Shown piece after piece: positions 39,560 through 47,800 of a DNA stretch of 64,000 bases. Numbering within the stretch: position 1 is the stretch's first letter; every line of letters starts with the position of its first letter. The stretch spans positions 50,242 through 114,241 of the forward strand of contig OMUY01000096.1 of assembly GCA_900314355.1 (NCBI GenBank), read 5' to 3'. The translations under genes and the position numbers were made by a program. The DNA comes from an uncultured Eubacteriales bacterium. GTDB lineage: Bacteria > Bacillota > Clostridia > Oscillospirales > Acutalibacteraceae. Below the pieces are notes generated by a model. It saw only the letters and a list, made by a program, of their open reading frames with translations. It had not been told where the DNA came from and did no database searches.

Positions 39560-42166
39560 ATGAAATCAACAAAATGTATTTTTTATAAAACGATAATATT
39601 CCTGCTGTGCGCGGTTTTGTCGTCTTCGGTTTTTACGTTCTCGGTTTTTGCCGACGCAAATTATACGGGAACGGGATCTAAAGATGACCCGTACATAGTA
39701 AAAGATTACGAATCGTTAAAAGACAGAATGTTTTGCTCCGAAAAGACTTCTGGAAACGTATATGTAAAACTCGGAAAAGACATTACATTGCCGGCGGACA
39801 AAAAAAACGAGAATTACCTTGTTGCGAATTTCAACTCGAATGTAACAGTTTATCTTGATCTTGCAGGATATGTTATTACAAGAAGATATGACGGCATCGA
39901 TGCGGCTCAGATAATCGTCAACAAAGGCAATCTTATTGTAGACGATAGCGTAGGCGGCGGAAAAATAAATCTTGTAATGAATTCGGGAAAACGAAATACA
40001 GCCATGTTTCTCATATATGACGGCAGTCTGACGATAAACGGCGGAGAGTACATGATTTACCATGCCGGAGACGAAAATTACAGCTGTTCCGCAATAGCCT
40101 CCCAGGGCGGAAAAACAGTCGTCAACGACGGATTATTCAAAACAAACGGCCATCTGATTTATTTTAACGGTCAAGTCGTTGTAAACGGCGGCACGTTCGC
40201 AAGCAGTTATGACGGCAAGTTCAGCTCCTACAAAGCTTTGATGAAAAACACCGGAGAAAAAGGATCGCTTGAAATACATAATATCATAATAAATAATAAT
40301 TCTAAAATGAATTATACATTTACTCCGGAAAGTGTTTATAACAAACGCGTAGTGTTGCCCTCTTCATCCGACGCGGTAATATGCAACTATTTGCAAAACG
40401 GAACGTATACTGAAAACGCATTCGACATAAAATCTAAAGTGCTTGAAATCTACGACTTTTCCGGAGAAAATTTAATAACGTCAAATCCGGATTCCGAGCA
40501 TATATTAGCATCAAAATCCTCCGAAAAGACTTTTACTTTCAGCGTGTCTGATAACTACGGCGTAAAAAAAGGCGGTCTCAAATATGTGATAAAGGCTGAT
40601 GTGTATAAAGATAAGTCGATTGTCAAAAGCAAATCGATAAAGAGCAATCCGCTGGAAGTTGACCAAAAGTTCACAGAGGTCGGAGAGTACGAACTCGATA
40701 TCAATGCGTACTTTTACAGTAAGGTAAACGCGTCTAAACCTGCCGCACAAAAAAATATGAAAGTCAATGTAATATGCGGTGAAGCGATAATAGAATCATC
40801 ATTCGTAAATTCGCCGACGCAGATAAAATTTTCTGAAAATCTGCAGGAAATATATGATTTCTATAATAAAAATCAGAATAAACAAGCGCTTGAATTTCAA
40901 TGGCAGAGATATATTAAGACGGGCATGAGATCGAGATGGGTTAATATAGAAGGAGCCGATGACCCGACATTTACTCCTCCCGACAACTACAAGGGCAAGA
41001 TAATCAGGGCGGCGGTTACATCAAAGTATTATAGCGGAACGATATATACAAATACCGTAATCGTCGGCAAGGCTTTAAACACATCTTCTCCGACGCTTCC
41101 GACTCTCAGCTTTAACCCCGGTGATTATTCTCACATAATACTTTCGGGAACGAAAGCCGACCAGGAATATTTAGCCGCCTCGACAGACAGCGCGCCTTCG
41201 GATTGGACCGGCGCAAAAACTGTCGAAAAAGACGGAGACAGTCTGATATTGGACTGCGCAGAAGGGAAAAACGTCTTTGTCCATACACGGATAAAAGAGA
41301 CGGCAAAACAAAAAGCGAGCGAGAGCAAATTCGGAATAATTTACGCGGGAAGACCGACTAAGGCGACCGGAATAATAATCCAGTCGGGCGGAAAAACCGT
41401 TGAAAAACTGAATATCTCGACAGGTCAAATCGTAAAACTTACATCACTTCCAGAACCTTCAGATTTGGACGTATGGAACGGCTGCAGATGGTATGTTCTT
41501 GACGGAGCCGGTCTTTACGAGGACAAAGAATGTAAAACTCCGATTGAAATGGGCAAAGTTTATAAAGAAGTCTACCTCAAGGCAGGCGACTCGGCTAAAG
41601 AAAACATCAAATTGGGAACAGAGTTAACTGTCGGATACAACGAGATAATCAGCAAAAATATTATGCTGAATATTTCATCTTCTCATTCACACGTCTTCTC
41701 CGAAAATTGGAAATACGACAATAATAATCATTGGCACGAATGCGATTGCGGAGAAAAATCTGATTTGTCGGCACATTCATTTGTAGAAAAAATCGACAAG
41801 GCGGCTACTAAAACCCAAAGCGGCCTTAAACATGAGGAATGTAAAATCTGCGGATTTAAAAAAGACGCCGTAATAATTCCCGTGATTGCGGAAGATACGA
41901 CGAAAGACCAAAACACAAAACCGTCGGAGGAGAAGACAACAGATACCCCTGTAGTAAAGTTTACTTTGGGCGACGTAAATTTCGACGGCAAGGTAAACGC
42001 AACCGACGCGAGAATAGCGCTCAGAATTTCGGCGAAACTTGAATCTGTTGAGAAATACAAAACGGGAGCTTTTAACGCCGCAGATATAGATAAAAACGGA
42101 AAAATATCCGCTCTTGACGCGAGAAAAATTCTGAGAGTGGCGGCGAAATTAGATAAATTTGAATAA
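39560..42166 (+). CDS. Large secreted dockerin protein with beta-solenoid-like and zinc-knuckle-like regions
   Basis: This is an 868-residue exported protein. The signal peptide ends near 'VFADANY'. The first ~220 residues look like a parallel beta-helix ('GSLTINGGEYMIYHAGDENYS', 'VVVNGGTF'), the type used as polysaccharide-binding or adhesin modules. Middle regions are Ig-like. Around residue 720-770 is a 'HWHECDCGEKSD...C.IC' segment with His/Cys pairs, a repeat found in many gut Firmicute surface proteins. A Thr/Glu linker leads to a C-terminal dockerin (loops 'GDVNFDGKVNATDAR' and 'ADIDKNGKISALDAR'). AGAGG precedes the ATG. No catalytic motif was identified. It likely docks to a cohesin. 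Confidence 0.8.
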   Translation: MKSTKCIFYKTIIFLLCAVLSSSVFTFSVFADANYTGTGSKDDPYIVKDYESLKDRMFCSEKTSGNVYVKLGKDITLPADKKNENYLVANFNSNVTVYLDLAGYVITRRYDGIDAAQIIVNKGNLIVDDSVGGGKINLVMNSGKRNTAMFLIYDGSLTINGGEYMIYHAGDENYSCSAIASQGGKTVVNDGLFKTNGHLIYFNGQVVVNGGTFASSYDGKFSSYKALMKNTGEKGSLEIHNIIINNNSKMNYTFTPESVYNKRVVLPSSSDAVICNYLQNGTYTENAFDIKSKVLEIYDFSGENLITSNPDSEHILASKSSEKTFTFSVSDNYGVKKGGLKYVIKADVYKDKSIVKSKSIKSNPLEVDQKFTEVGEYELDINAYFYSKVNASKPAAQKNMKVNVICGEAIIESSFVNSPTQIKFSENLQEIYDFYNKNQNKQALEFQWQRYIKTGMRSRWVNIEGADDPTFTPPDNYKGKIIRAAVTSKYYSGTIYTNTVIVGKALNTSSPTLPTLSFNPGDYSHIILSGTKADQEYLAASTDSAPSDWTGAKTVEKDGDSLILDCAEGKNVFVHTRIKETAKQKASESKFGIIYAGRPTKATGIIIQSGGKTVEKLNISTGQIVKLTSLPEPSDLDVWNGCRWYVLDGAGLYEDKECKTPIEMGKVYKEVYLKAGDSAKENIKLGTELTVGYNEIISKNIMLNISSSHSHVFSENWKYDNNNHWHECDCGEKSDLSAHSFVEKIDKAATKTQSGLKHEECKICGFKKDAVIIPVIAEDTTKDQNTKPSEEKTTDTPVVKFTLGDVNFDGKVNATDARIALRISAKLESVEKYKTGAFNAADIDKNGKISALDARKILRVAAKLDKFE

Positions 42167-42184
42167 GTAAGGGAGAAGAAAAAA

Positions 42185-43567
42185 ATGGGACTTATCAAGG
42201 CCGGAATAGGCGCCGTTGGAGGCGTGCTTGCCGACCAGTGGAAAGAATTTTTCTACTGCGAGTCATTGCCTAACAACGTACTTATGCGCAAAGGCGAAAA
42301 ACAGACAGGCAGACGTTCAACCAACACAAAAGGAAGCGACAATATCATAACAAACGGATCGGGCATCGCGGTGGCGGACGGTCAGTGTATGATAATAGTC
42401 GAACAGGGAAGGGTAGTGGATTTCTGCGCCGAACCAGGACAGTACACATATGACAAATCATCCGAACCTTCGGTTTTTTCCGGAAAGCTCAGCGAAAGCG
42501 TAAAACAGACATTTAAAACGATAGGATCGCGTTTCGCCTACGGCGGAGATACCGGAAAAGATCAGAGAGTCTACTATTTTAACACTAAAGAGATACTGAA
42601 CAACAAATTCGGAACGCCCAACCCTATAATGTTCGAGGTAGTAAACAACAGAATAGGTATGAGCAGAACGGTTCAGGTCAGGTGCAACGGCACTTACACT
42701 TATATTATGTCCGATCCTCTTATGTTTTATACTAAGCTCTGCGGAAATCAGGATGAGGAATATACGACCGATCTTTTAAACGAACAGCTTAAAGAGGAAT
42801 TTGTGGACGCCCTCCAGCCTGCTCTCGCCGTTCTTTCGGCGGAAGGATTGAAACCTTCTCAGATTCCGGCGAAATCAAAAGAGCTTAAAGAGGCGATGAA
42901 CGACGCTCTAAAAGCGGAATGGGCAGAAAACAGAGGTCTTTCTGTAGCGAAAATAACGTTGAATCCGATAACGCTTACCGAAGCGGACATGAAGAAGATA
43001 AACGAACTCGAAGACGCGGCGACCGTCGGTTCAAATCCGTTTATGATGGCGGGAAGACAGACGGAAGGCACTCTCAAGAGTATGGAAGCCGCGGCAAACA
43101 ATCCCAGCGGAGCCATGACCGGATTTATGGGAATGGGAATGGTAGGAATGGGCGCTCAGTCTGGATTTTCTCAGGCGAACGAGATGTATAAAATGGGTGT
43201 CATGCAGCAACAGCAGAATCAGCAGCAGGCTCAGAGCCAGCAGGCTCCTCCACAGCAGACTTCGCCGCAGCCTTCCGCCGGTTCATTTTCTCAGGACAAG
43301 TGGAAATGTCCAAAGTGCGGAGCAGAAGTAAGCGGAAAATTCTGTCCCGAGTGCGGAACTCCAAAACCTGAAGCGCAGGAAGGATGGACATGTTCGTGCG
43401 GAGCCGTAAATAAAGGTAAATTCTGTCAAAACTGCGGAAAGCCAAAGCCTGCGGGCGCGCCTTTGTACAGGTGCGACAAGTGCGGATGGGAACCCGAAGA
43501 TCCCTACAATCCGCCTAAATTCTGCCCCAACTGCGGCGATCCTTTCGATGACAATGATAAGAGGTAA
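42185..43567 (+). CDS. SPFH-domain protein with three C-terminal zinc ribbons (YdjI-like)
   Basis: This 460-residue protein begins 'MGLIKAGIGAVGGVLADQWKEFFYC'. Residues ~30-290 form an SPFH/virion-core-protein-like domain as in Bacillus YdjI ('VLMRKGEKQTGRRSTNTKG', 'GIAVADGQCMIIVEQG'). A Met/Gly- and Gln-rich low-complexity segment follows, then three zinc ribbons: 'WKCPKCG...FCPECG', 'WTCSCGAVN...FCQNCG' and 'YRCDKCG...FCPNCG'. It is followed 3 bp later by a DUF4428-like zinc-ribbon gene. YdjI is a membrane-stress scaffold recruited with YdjG/YdjH and a PspA-type protein. The extra ribbons are more than usual. Confidence 0.78.
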   Translation: MGLIKAGIGAVGGVLADQWKEFFYCESLPNNVLMRKGEKQTGRRSTNTKGSDNIITNGSGIAVADGQCMIIVEQGRVVDFCAEPGQYTYDKSSEPSVFSGKLSESVKQTFKTIGSRFAYGGDTGKDQRVYYFNTKEILNNKFGTPNPIMFEVVNNRIGMSRTVQVRCNGTYTYIMSDPLMFYTKLCGNQDEEYTTDLLNEQLKEEFVDALQPALAVLSAEGLKPSQIPAKSKELKEAMNDALKAEWAENRGLSVAKITLNPITLTEADMKKINELEDAATVGSNPFMMAGRQTEGTLKSMEAAANNPSGAMTGFMGMGMVGMGAQSGFSQANEMYKMGVMQQQQNQQQAQSQQAPPQQTSPQPSAGSFSQDKWKCPKCGAEVSGKFCPECGTPKPEAQEGWTCSCGAVNKGKFCQNCGKPKPAGAPLYRCDKCGWEPEDPYNPPKFCPNCGDPFDDNDKR

Positions 43568-43570
43568 AAT

Positions 43571-44536
43571 ATGGGATTATTTGATAAAAAATATTGCGAT
43601 GTGTGCGGAGAAAAAATAGGAGTTCTCGGGAACAGAAAACTTGAGGACGGAAATCTCTGCAAAGACTGCGCCAAAAAACTTTCTCCGTTTTTCAGCGAAA
43701 GAAAAAGCTCCACGGTAGACGAGATTAAACAGCAGCTTAAATACCGTGAGGAAAACGAAAACCTGTTGCGTAATTTCCGCCCCAATGTGACAATCGGCGA
43801 TGTCCGCATTGACACTAATGCCGGGACGTTTATAGTCTGCAAATCATCCGACTTCAGAAAATTCAACCCCGATCTGATTTCATTTTCTCAGGTGACGGAC
43901 GTCAATACGGATATAAGCGAGGACAGGGACGAAATATATTATAAAGACGAACAGGGAAACAACAGGAGTTATGACCCGCCCCGTTATGAGTATAAATATT
44001 CGTTTTTTATCTCTATTTATGTAAACTCTCCTTGGTTCAGCGAAATAAAATTTGAGCTCACCGACTTTAACAGCCGACCTGATTCGAGATATACGGATCT
44101 TTATCGCGAATATGAACGTCAGGCATATGATTTGACGAATATTCTTACCGGAAGAGGGCTCGGCGGAATGAATAACGGCTACGGCAATTACAACGGAAAC
44201 GCTTACACAATGCCGCAGAACGGAAATATGGGTTTCGGCGCGGCTTTCGGCGCGGCTCAGTACAATATGCCGCAGAATATGAATCAAGGCGGATTCTCCT
44301 CTCAAAATATGAATCAGGGCGGCTATACTCCTCAAAATGTTCAGAATATGAATCAGGGCGGCTACACTCCTCAAAATGTTCAGAATATGAATCAGGGCGG
44401 CTACGCTCCCCAAAATGTTCAGAATATGAATCAGGGCGGAGAAATAAACGCTGCCGGAGGAGTATGGTATTGCCCGAATTGCGGAGCCGAAAATACTTCC
44501 GGCTTCTGCCAGAACTGCGGAACAAAGAAACCGTAA
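43571..44536 (+). CDS. DUF4428-like protein with repeat linker and zinc ribbon
   Basis: This 321-residue protein begins with a four-Cys zinc knuckle ('YCDVCGEKIG...LCKDCAKKL') typical of DUF4428, followed by a ~170-residue domain ('VTIGDVRIDTNAGTFIVCKSSDF', PH/SHOCT-like in style). A Met/Asn/Gln/Gly repeat region follows (13-residue units 'MNQGGYTPQNVQN'), then a C-terminal zinc ribbon ('WYCPNCGAENTSGFCQNCG'). The repeat units are 39-bp DNA repeats. It starts 3 bp after the SPFH gene, so it is translationally linked. Ribbon-type ends recur in three neighbouring proteins and could mediate shared contacts. Confidence 0.75.
   Translation: MGLFDKKYCDVCGEKIGVLGNRKLEDGNLCKDCAKKLSPFFSERKSSTVDEIKQQLKYREENENLLRNFRPNVTIGDVRIDTNAGTFIVCKSSDFRKFNPDLISFSQVTDVNTDISEDRDEIYYKDEQGNNRSYDPPRYEYKYSFFISIYVNSPWFSEIKFELTDFNSRPDSRYTDLYREYERQAYDLTNILTGRGLGGMNNGYGNYNGNAYTMPQNGNMGFGAAFGAAQYNMPQNMNQGGFSSQNMNQGGYTPQNVQNMNQGGYTPQNVQNMNQGGYAPQNVQNMNQGGEINAAGGVWYCPNCGAENTSGFCQNCGTKKP
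44279..44440 (+). repeat. 39-bp tandem repeats inside the DUF4428-like gene
   Basis: Copies start at 44309, 44348, 44387 and 44426 (partial), with a shorter 30-bp first unit at 44279. They encode 13-residue MNQGGYTPQNVQN units and are prone to slippage. Confidence 0.9.
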
Positions 44537-44984
44537 TAAAAAACATGCTGTTTTCTTGAAAAAACGCCGCATTACAAATATCAACTATATCAATATGACG
44601 CCTTAAAACGGCTCGCCGATGCTCCGAAAATCGGTTTTTGATAAAAAGCATCTTGCGAAAATTGACATTACGGCGTCTGAAAACTGTTTTTCTTAATAAT
44701 TACGTTGATTTTATCCGTTTTTTTGCTTTGTTTGTTCGGCTGCGGCGAAAATAATTAATTTTCGCCCGCCGAACATTCCGGTGACGTTTCGATTTATTCT
44801 GTCGAAAAAATATTTACGAGTATTGTGAAAAAATTTAAAAAAAAGTGCGTGTCCGGCGCGGTTTGATTTTGAAAATATTTGCCTTTAATTGATTTGACAT
44901 AAAAATATTGCGAAACCGGTCGGATAATTCATTTATTAATCGGACGGCTTAATTGTTGAGCCGGGAAAAATAAGGAAAAAAATT
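44537..44984 (+). other. Gap between the two halves of the SPFH/YdjG-like cluster
   Basis: 448 bp without a gene. It contains a long inverted repeat (TTCGGC..GCGGCGAAAAT / ATTTTCGCC..GCCGAA, 44735-44772) with no T tract on either side, so it is not an evident terminator. A clean promoter was not found. Confidence 0.4.
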
Positions 44985-46076
44985 ATGACTTCACCAATAG
45001 AATATAAATGCCCGTCGTGCGGCGGAGGAATAACTTTCGACTCCTCCCAGCAGAGAATGAAATGTCCGTATTGCGGAAAATTATTCGACATTCAGACATT
45101 AGAAGATTTTAACAGCCAGCTGTCAAATGAATTAGGCGACGATATGAATTGGGAAAACTCGGCAGGTTCGGAATGGACCGAAGAAGAGACCGACGGACTT
45201 AAATCATACGTCTGCAAATCGTGCGGCGGCGAAATTGTGTCGGACGAAAATACCGCGGCTACTTCATGCCCGTTCTGCGGCAATCCTGTCGTCATGTCGG
45301 ATAAATTTTCAGGCTCGCTAAAACCCGACCTTATCATACCGTTTAAATTAAATAAGGAAGACGCGAAGAAGGCTCTCAACAAACATTACATGAATAAAAA
45401 ACTTCTTCCGAAAGTTTTCAAATCAAAAAATCATATAGATGAGGTAAAAGGAGTGTACGTTCCTTTTTGGCTTTTCGATTCGGGAGCTTACGCAAATATA
45501 AGATATAAGGCGTCCAAGGTCAGAACGTGGAGCGATTCAAAATACGAATACACCGAAACGTCGTTTTTCTCGTGTTTCAGATCGGGTTCTCTTCGTTTTG
45601 AAAATGTTCCGGTAGACGGTTCTTCCAAAATGCCGGACGATTTGATGGAATCCATAGAACCTTTCAATATGTCGGATGCGGTCGGCTTTAATACGGCTTA
45701 TCTCTCGGGTTATCTCGCGGATAAATACGATGTGGACGAAACACAGAGTATCGGAAGGGCGAATAAAAGAATAAAGAAAAGCGTGGAGAGCGCGTTTGAA
45801 GACTCGGTCATAGGATATACCACTGTAAACCCGGAAAGTTCCAATGTCCGTCTTTCCGAGTCAAGAGTTAAATACGCTCTTTATCCCGTATGGATACTTA
45901 ACACAACGTACAAAAAAAAGAAATATACGTTCGCAATGAACGGTCAGACCGGTAAAATAGTCGGTGATCTGCCGCTTGACAAAGCCGCATACAACAGGTG
46001 GTTTTGGCTTCTCACCGCCTTTTCCGGCGCCGCGGCTTATCTCGCGACGTATCTAATATGGCTTTGGCTTTTGTAA
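44985..46076 (+). CDS. YdjG-like zinc-ribbon membrane protein
   Basis: This 363-residue protein has two N-terminal TFIIB-like zinc ribbons ('YKCPSCGGGITFDSSQQRMKCPYCG' pattern and 'YVCKSCGGEIVSDENTAATSCPFCG'), then a conserved domain containing 'PDLIIPFKLNKEDAKKALNKHYMNKKLLPKVF', 'GVYVPFWLFDS', and 'YALYPVWILNTTYKKKKYTFAMNGQTGKIVGDLP', then a C-terminal membrane helix. This is the architecture of Bacillus YdjG. Its stop is 2 bp from the start of the TPM-domain gene, an operon coupling. Likely role: membrane-surface partner of the SPFH and PspA-like stress proteins; no PspA homologue was seen here. Confidence 0.8.
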   Translation: MTSPIEYKCPSCGGGITFDSSQQRMKCPYCGKLFDIQTLEDFNSQLSNELGDDMNWENSAGSEWTEEETDGLKSYVCKSCGGEIVSDENTAATSCPFCGNPVVMSDKFSGSLKPDLIIPFKLNKEDAKKALNKHYMNKKLLPKVFKSKNHIDEVKGVYVPFWLFDSGAYANIRYKASKVRTWSDSKYEYTETSFFSCFRSGSLRFENVPVDGSSKMPDDLMESIEPFNMSDAVGFNTAYLSGYLADKYDVDETQSIGRANKRIKKSVESAFEDSVIGYTTVNPESSNVRLSESRVKYALYPVWILNTTYKKKKYTFAMNGQTGKIVGDLPLDKAAYNRWFWLLTAFSGAAAYLATYLIWLWLL

Positions 46077-46078
46077 AT

Positions 46079-46903
46079 ATGACTATGAAAAATATAAAAA
46101 AATTATCGGCAGCCGTCTGCCTTTGTATAATTGTTTTTTTGTCGGTCTCTTTAACGTCTTTCGCTCAAAGCGAAATGCCGAGACTTGTCGACGGAGCGGA
46201 TTTGATTGCCGAAAGCAGTGAGAATGTTCTTTTGGCTAAACTTGACGAAATAAGCGAAAGACAAAAAGTGGACGTCGTAATAGTTACGACAGACTCGCTC
46301 GACGGTAAAACAGCCGAAGCTTACGCGGATGACTTTTTTGATTACAACGGCTACGGATTCGGCGAAAATTACGACGGAATTCTTCTTCTTGTCTCGATGG
46401 AGAACAGAGACTGGCATATCTCAACATGCGGGTACGGAATTAAAGCGTTCACCGACGCCGGGATCAAATATATTTCCGGAAAATTTCTTCCGTCTTTAAG
46501 CGACGGCGATTATTATGACGCGTTCAACACGTTCGCCGGACTTTGCGACGAGTTTATTACACAGGCAAAAACCGGAAAACCTTATGATGTGGGAAATTTG
46601 CCTAAAGAGCCTTATAACGCACTGCTGTCTCTCGTCATAGCCGTCGTAGCAGGATTCGCGGTCGCCGCTATCGTTACGGGAATGATGAAAAAACAGTTGA
46701 AATCCGTGAAATCGCAGTACGCCGCCGATTCGTATGTATTAAAAGGAAGTATGGTTATAAACGACAGTAAAGATATTTTCCTATACACTCAGCGTTCAAG
46801 GCGTGAAAAAGTTAAAGACGACGATTCCGGCGGTTCGGGCGGTTCTTCCACTCACACATCGTCATCCGGCAGAACTCACGGCGGAGACGGCGGAAAATTC
46901 TGA
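46079..46903 (+). CDS. TPM-domain membrane protein (YdjH-like)
   Basis: This is a 274-residue protein with a signal peptide or N-terminal anchor ('LSAAVCLCIIVFLSVSLTSFAQS'). It has a TPM domain at ~35-175 ('RLVDGADLIAESSE', 'VVIVTTDSLDGK', 'GILLLVSMENRDWHISTCGYG'), a membrane helix (~185-210) and a C-terminus ending in Gly/Ser/His-rich 'GRTHGGDGGKF', as in YgcG/YdjH-type proteins. The start at 46079 lies 2 bp past the YdjG-like stop; an in-frame ATG two codons later (46085) is the alternative. Longer extensions overlap the upstream gene and lose the signal peptide. It is part of the same cluster as YdjG- and YdjI-like genes. Confidence 0.82.
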   Translation: MTMKNIKKLSAAVCLCIIVFLSVSLTSFAQSEMPRLVDGADLIAESSENVLLAKLDEISERQKVDVVIVTTDSLDGKTAEAYADDFFDYNGYGFGENYDGILLLVSMENRDWHISTCGYGIKAFTDAGIKYISGKFLPSLSDGDYYDAFNTFAGLCDEFITQAKTGKPYDVGNLPKEPYNALLSLVIAVVAGFAVAAIVTGMMKKQLKSVKSQYAADSYVLKGSMVINDSKDIFLYTQRSRREKVKDDDSGGSGGSSTHTSSSGRTHGGDGGKF

Positions 46904-46998
46904 CGTAAAATTAATCGTCTTGTTCCGGAAAATAATGAAAATCGGGCATATTCGATTTGAGAAAAACGTCCGTCATTTGATAAGAAAGGATAAAATCA

Positions 46999-47559
46999 AT
47001 GGGATTTTTTGATAAAATAAAAAGCGGCACAGATATCGGGAAGCCGTTTCAAAACGAAAAATCAAATGAGGTAAAAAAAATAGTTTTTGCCGATATACCC
47101 GGCAATATTGAGGCGTTCAAATCTCTTGAACAGGCAGATTTATCCGATCCGTTCAAAACGGCGGCGCTGACAGTAGCCGCGCTGTGCGTTTACCCGGAAA
47201 ACAAAGAACTTTGTTTTGAGATGCTCGATTATCTGAAAGGACCTTCAAAATTGAGCGGTATGGATAAACAGTTTATCGCAGACCGTTTCCGTGATAAAGA
47301 TTATGTTCCGCGCTCGTATTTTGAAGGCGCAGTTCCTTCAAACAACTATATGCCGTCATCACCGTACACGGTTTGTGTTTCGTCAAATTCTTATTCGTTT
47401 TTAACTGCCGGCATGGCCAAACTTTTTATCAAATCGGGAGGAGCCGATTCTCCGAGACCTGTCGAATTAAGGCTTGCGAAGGACGGGAAATGGTACCTTT
47501 GGCAGCAGCTTCTTCTATCTGGAATAAGACAGCCGGAAAGCGAAAATCCGTGGGCGTAA
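46999..47559 (+). CDS. Conserved protein of the zinc-ribbon/SPFH cluster (DUF6935-like)
   Basis: This is a 186-residue soluble protein beginning 'MGFFDKIKSG'. The central helices ('PFKTAALTVAALCVYPENKELCFEMLDYLKGP') and the C-terminal segment 'SPYTVCVSSNSYSFL', 'IKSGGADSPRPVELRLA' and 'WYLWQQLLLSGIRQPESENPWA' match a conserved small family I associate with DUF6935 from memory; treat the number as uncertain. GAAAGGA precedes the ATG. It follows the TPM gene by 95 bp on the same strand and is ended by a terminator at 47688. Function unknown; co-location suggests the same envelope-stress task. Confidence 0.65.
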   Translation: MGFFDKIKSGTDIGKPFQNEKSNEVKKIVFADIPGNIEAFKSLEQADLSDPFKTAALTVAALCVYPENKELCFEMLDYLKGPSKLSGMDKQFIADRFRDKDYVPRSYFEGAVPSNNYMPSSPYTVCVSSNSYSFLTAGMAKLFIKSGGADSPRPVELRLAKDGKWYLWQQLLLSGIRQPESENPWA

Positions 47560-47687
47560 AAAGAAAAAATATTTCTTTGCCGCGCGGACGGCGGATAGGA
47601 CTCCGGATTAATGAAGACAGACTTATTTGAATTAAGGCGTTTTCGTCAGTTCGACACTGTTTGGAAATGAATTTTTATTGTTACAAA

Positions 47688-47717
47688 AGGCGCGGTATTT
47701 TTCCGCGTCTTTTTTTG
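47688..47717 (+). terminator. Terminator of the SPFH/YdjG-like cluster
   Basis: AGGCGCGG / CCGCGTCT stem (one G-U) with T7. Confidence 0.85.
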
Positions 47718-47800
47718 TCACTGTTTACAGGAGACAAAAGCGAAAAGTTGAGATATAATAATAAACCTAAGTGAAAAATTTTACGGAGAAAATCAACCGA

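Noticed and set aside
44277-44651. Repetitive minus-strand frames opposite the 39-bp repeats
   Set aside because: Periodic open frames arise automatically because the repeat unit is a multiple of three; no start signal or independent conservation.
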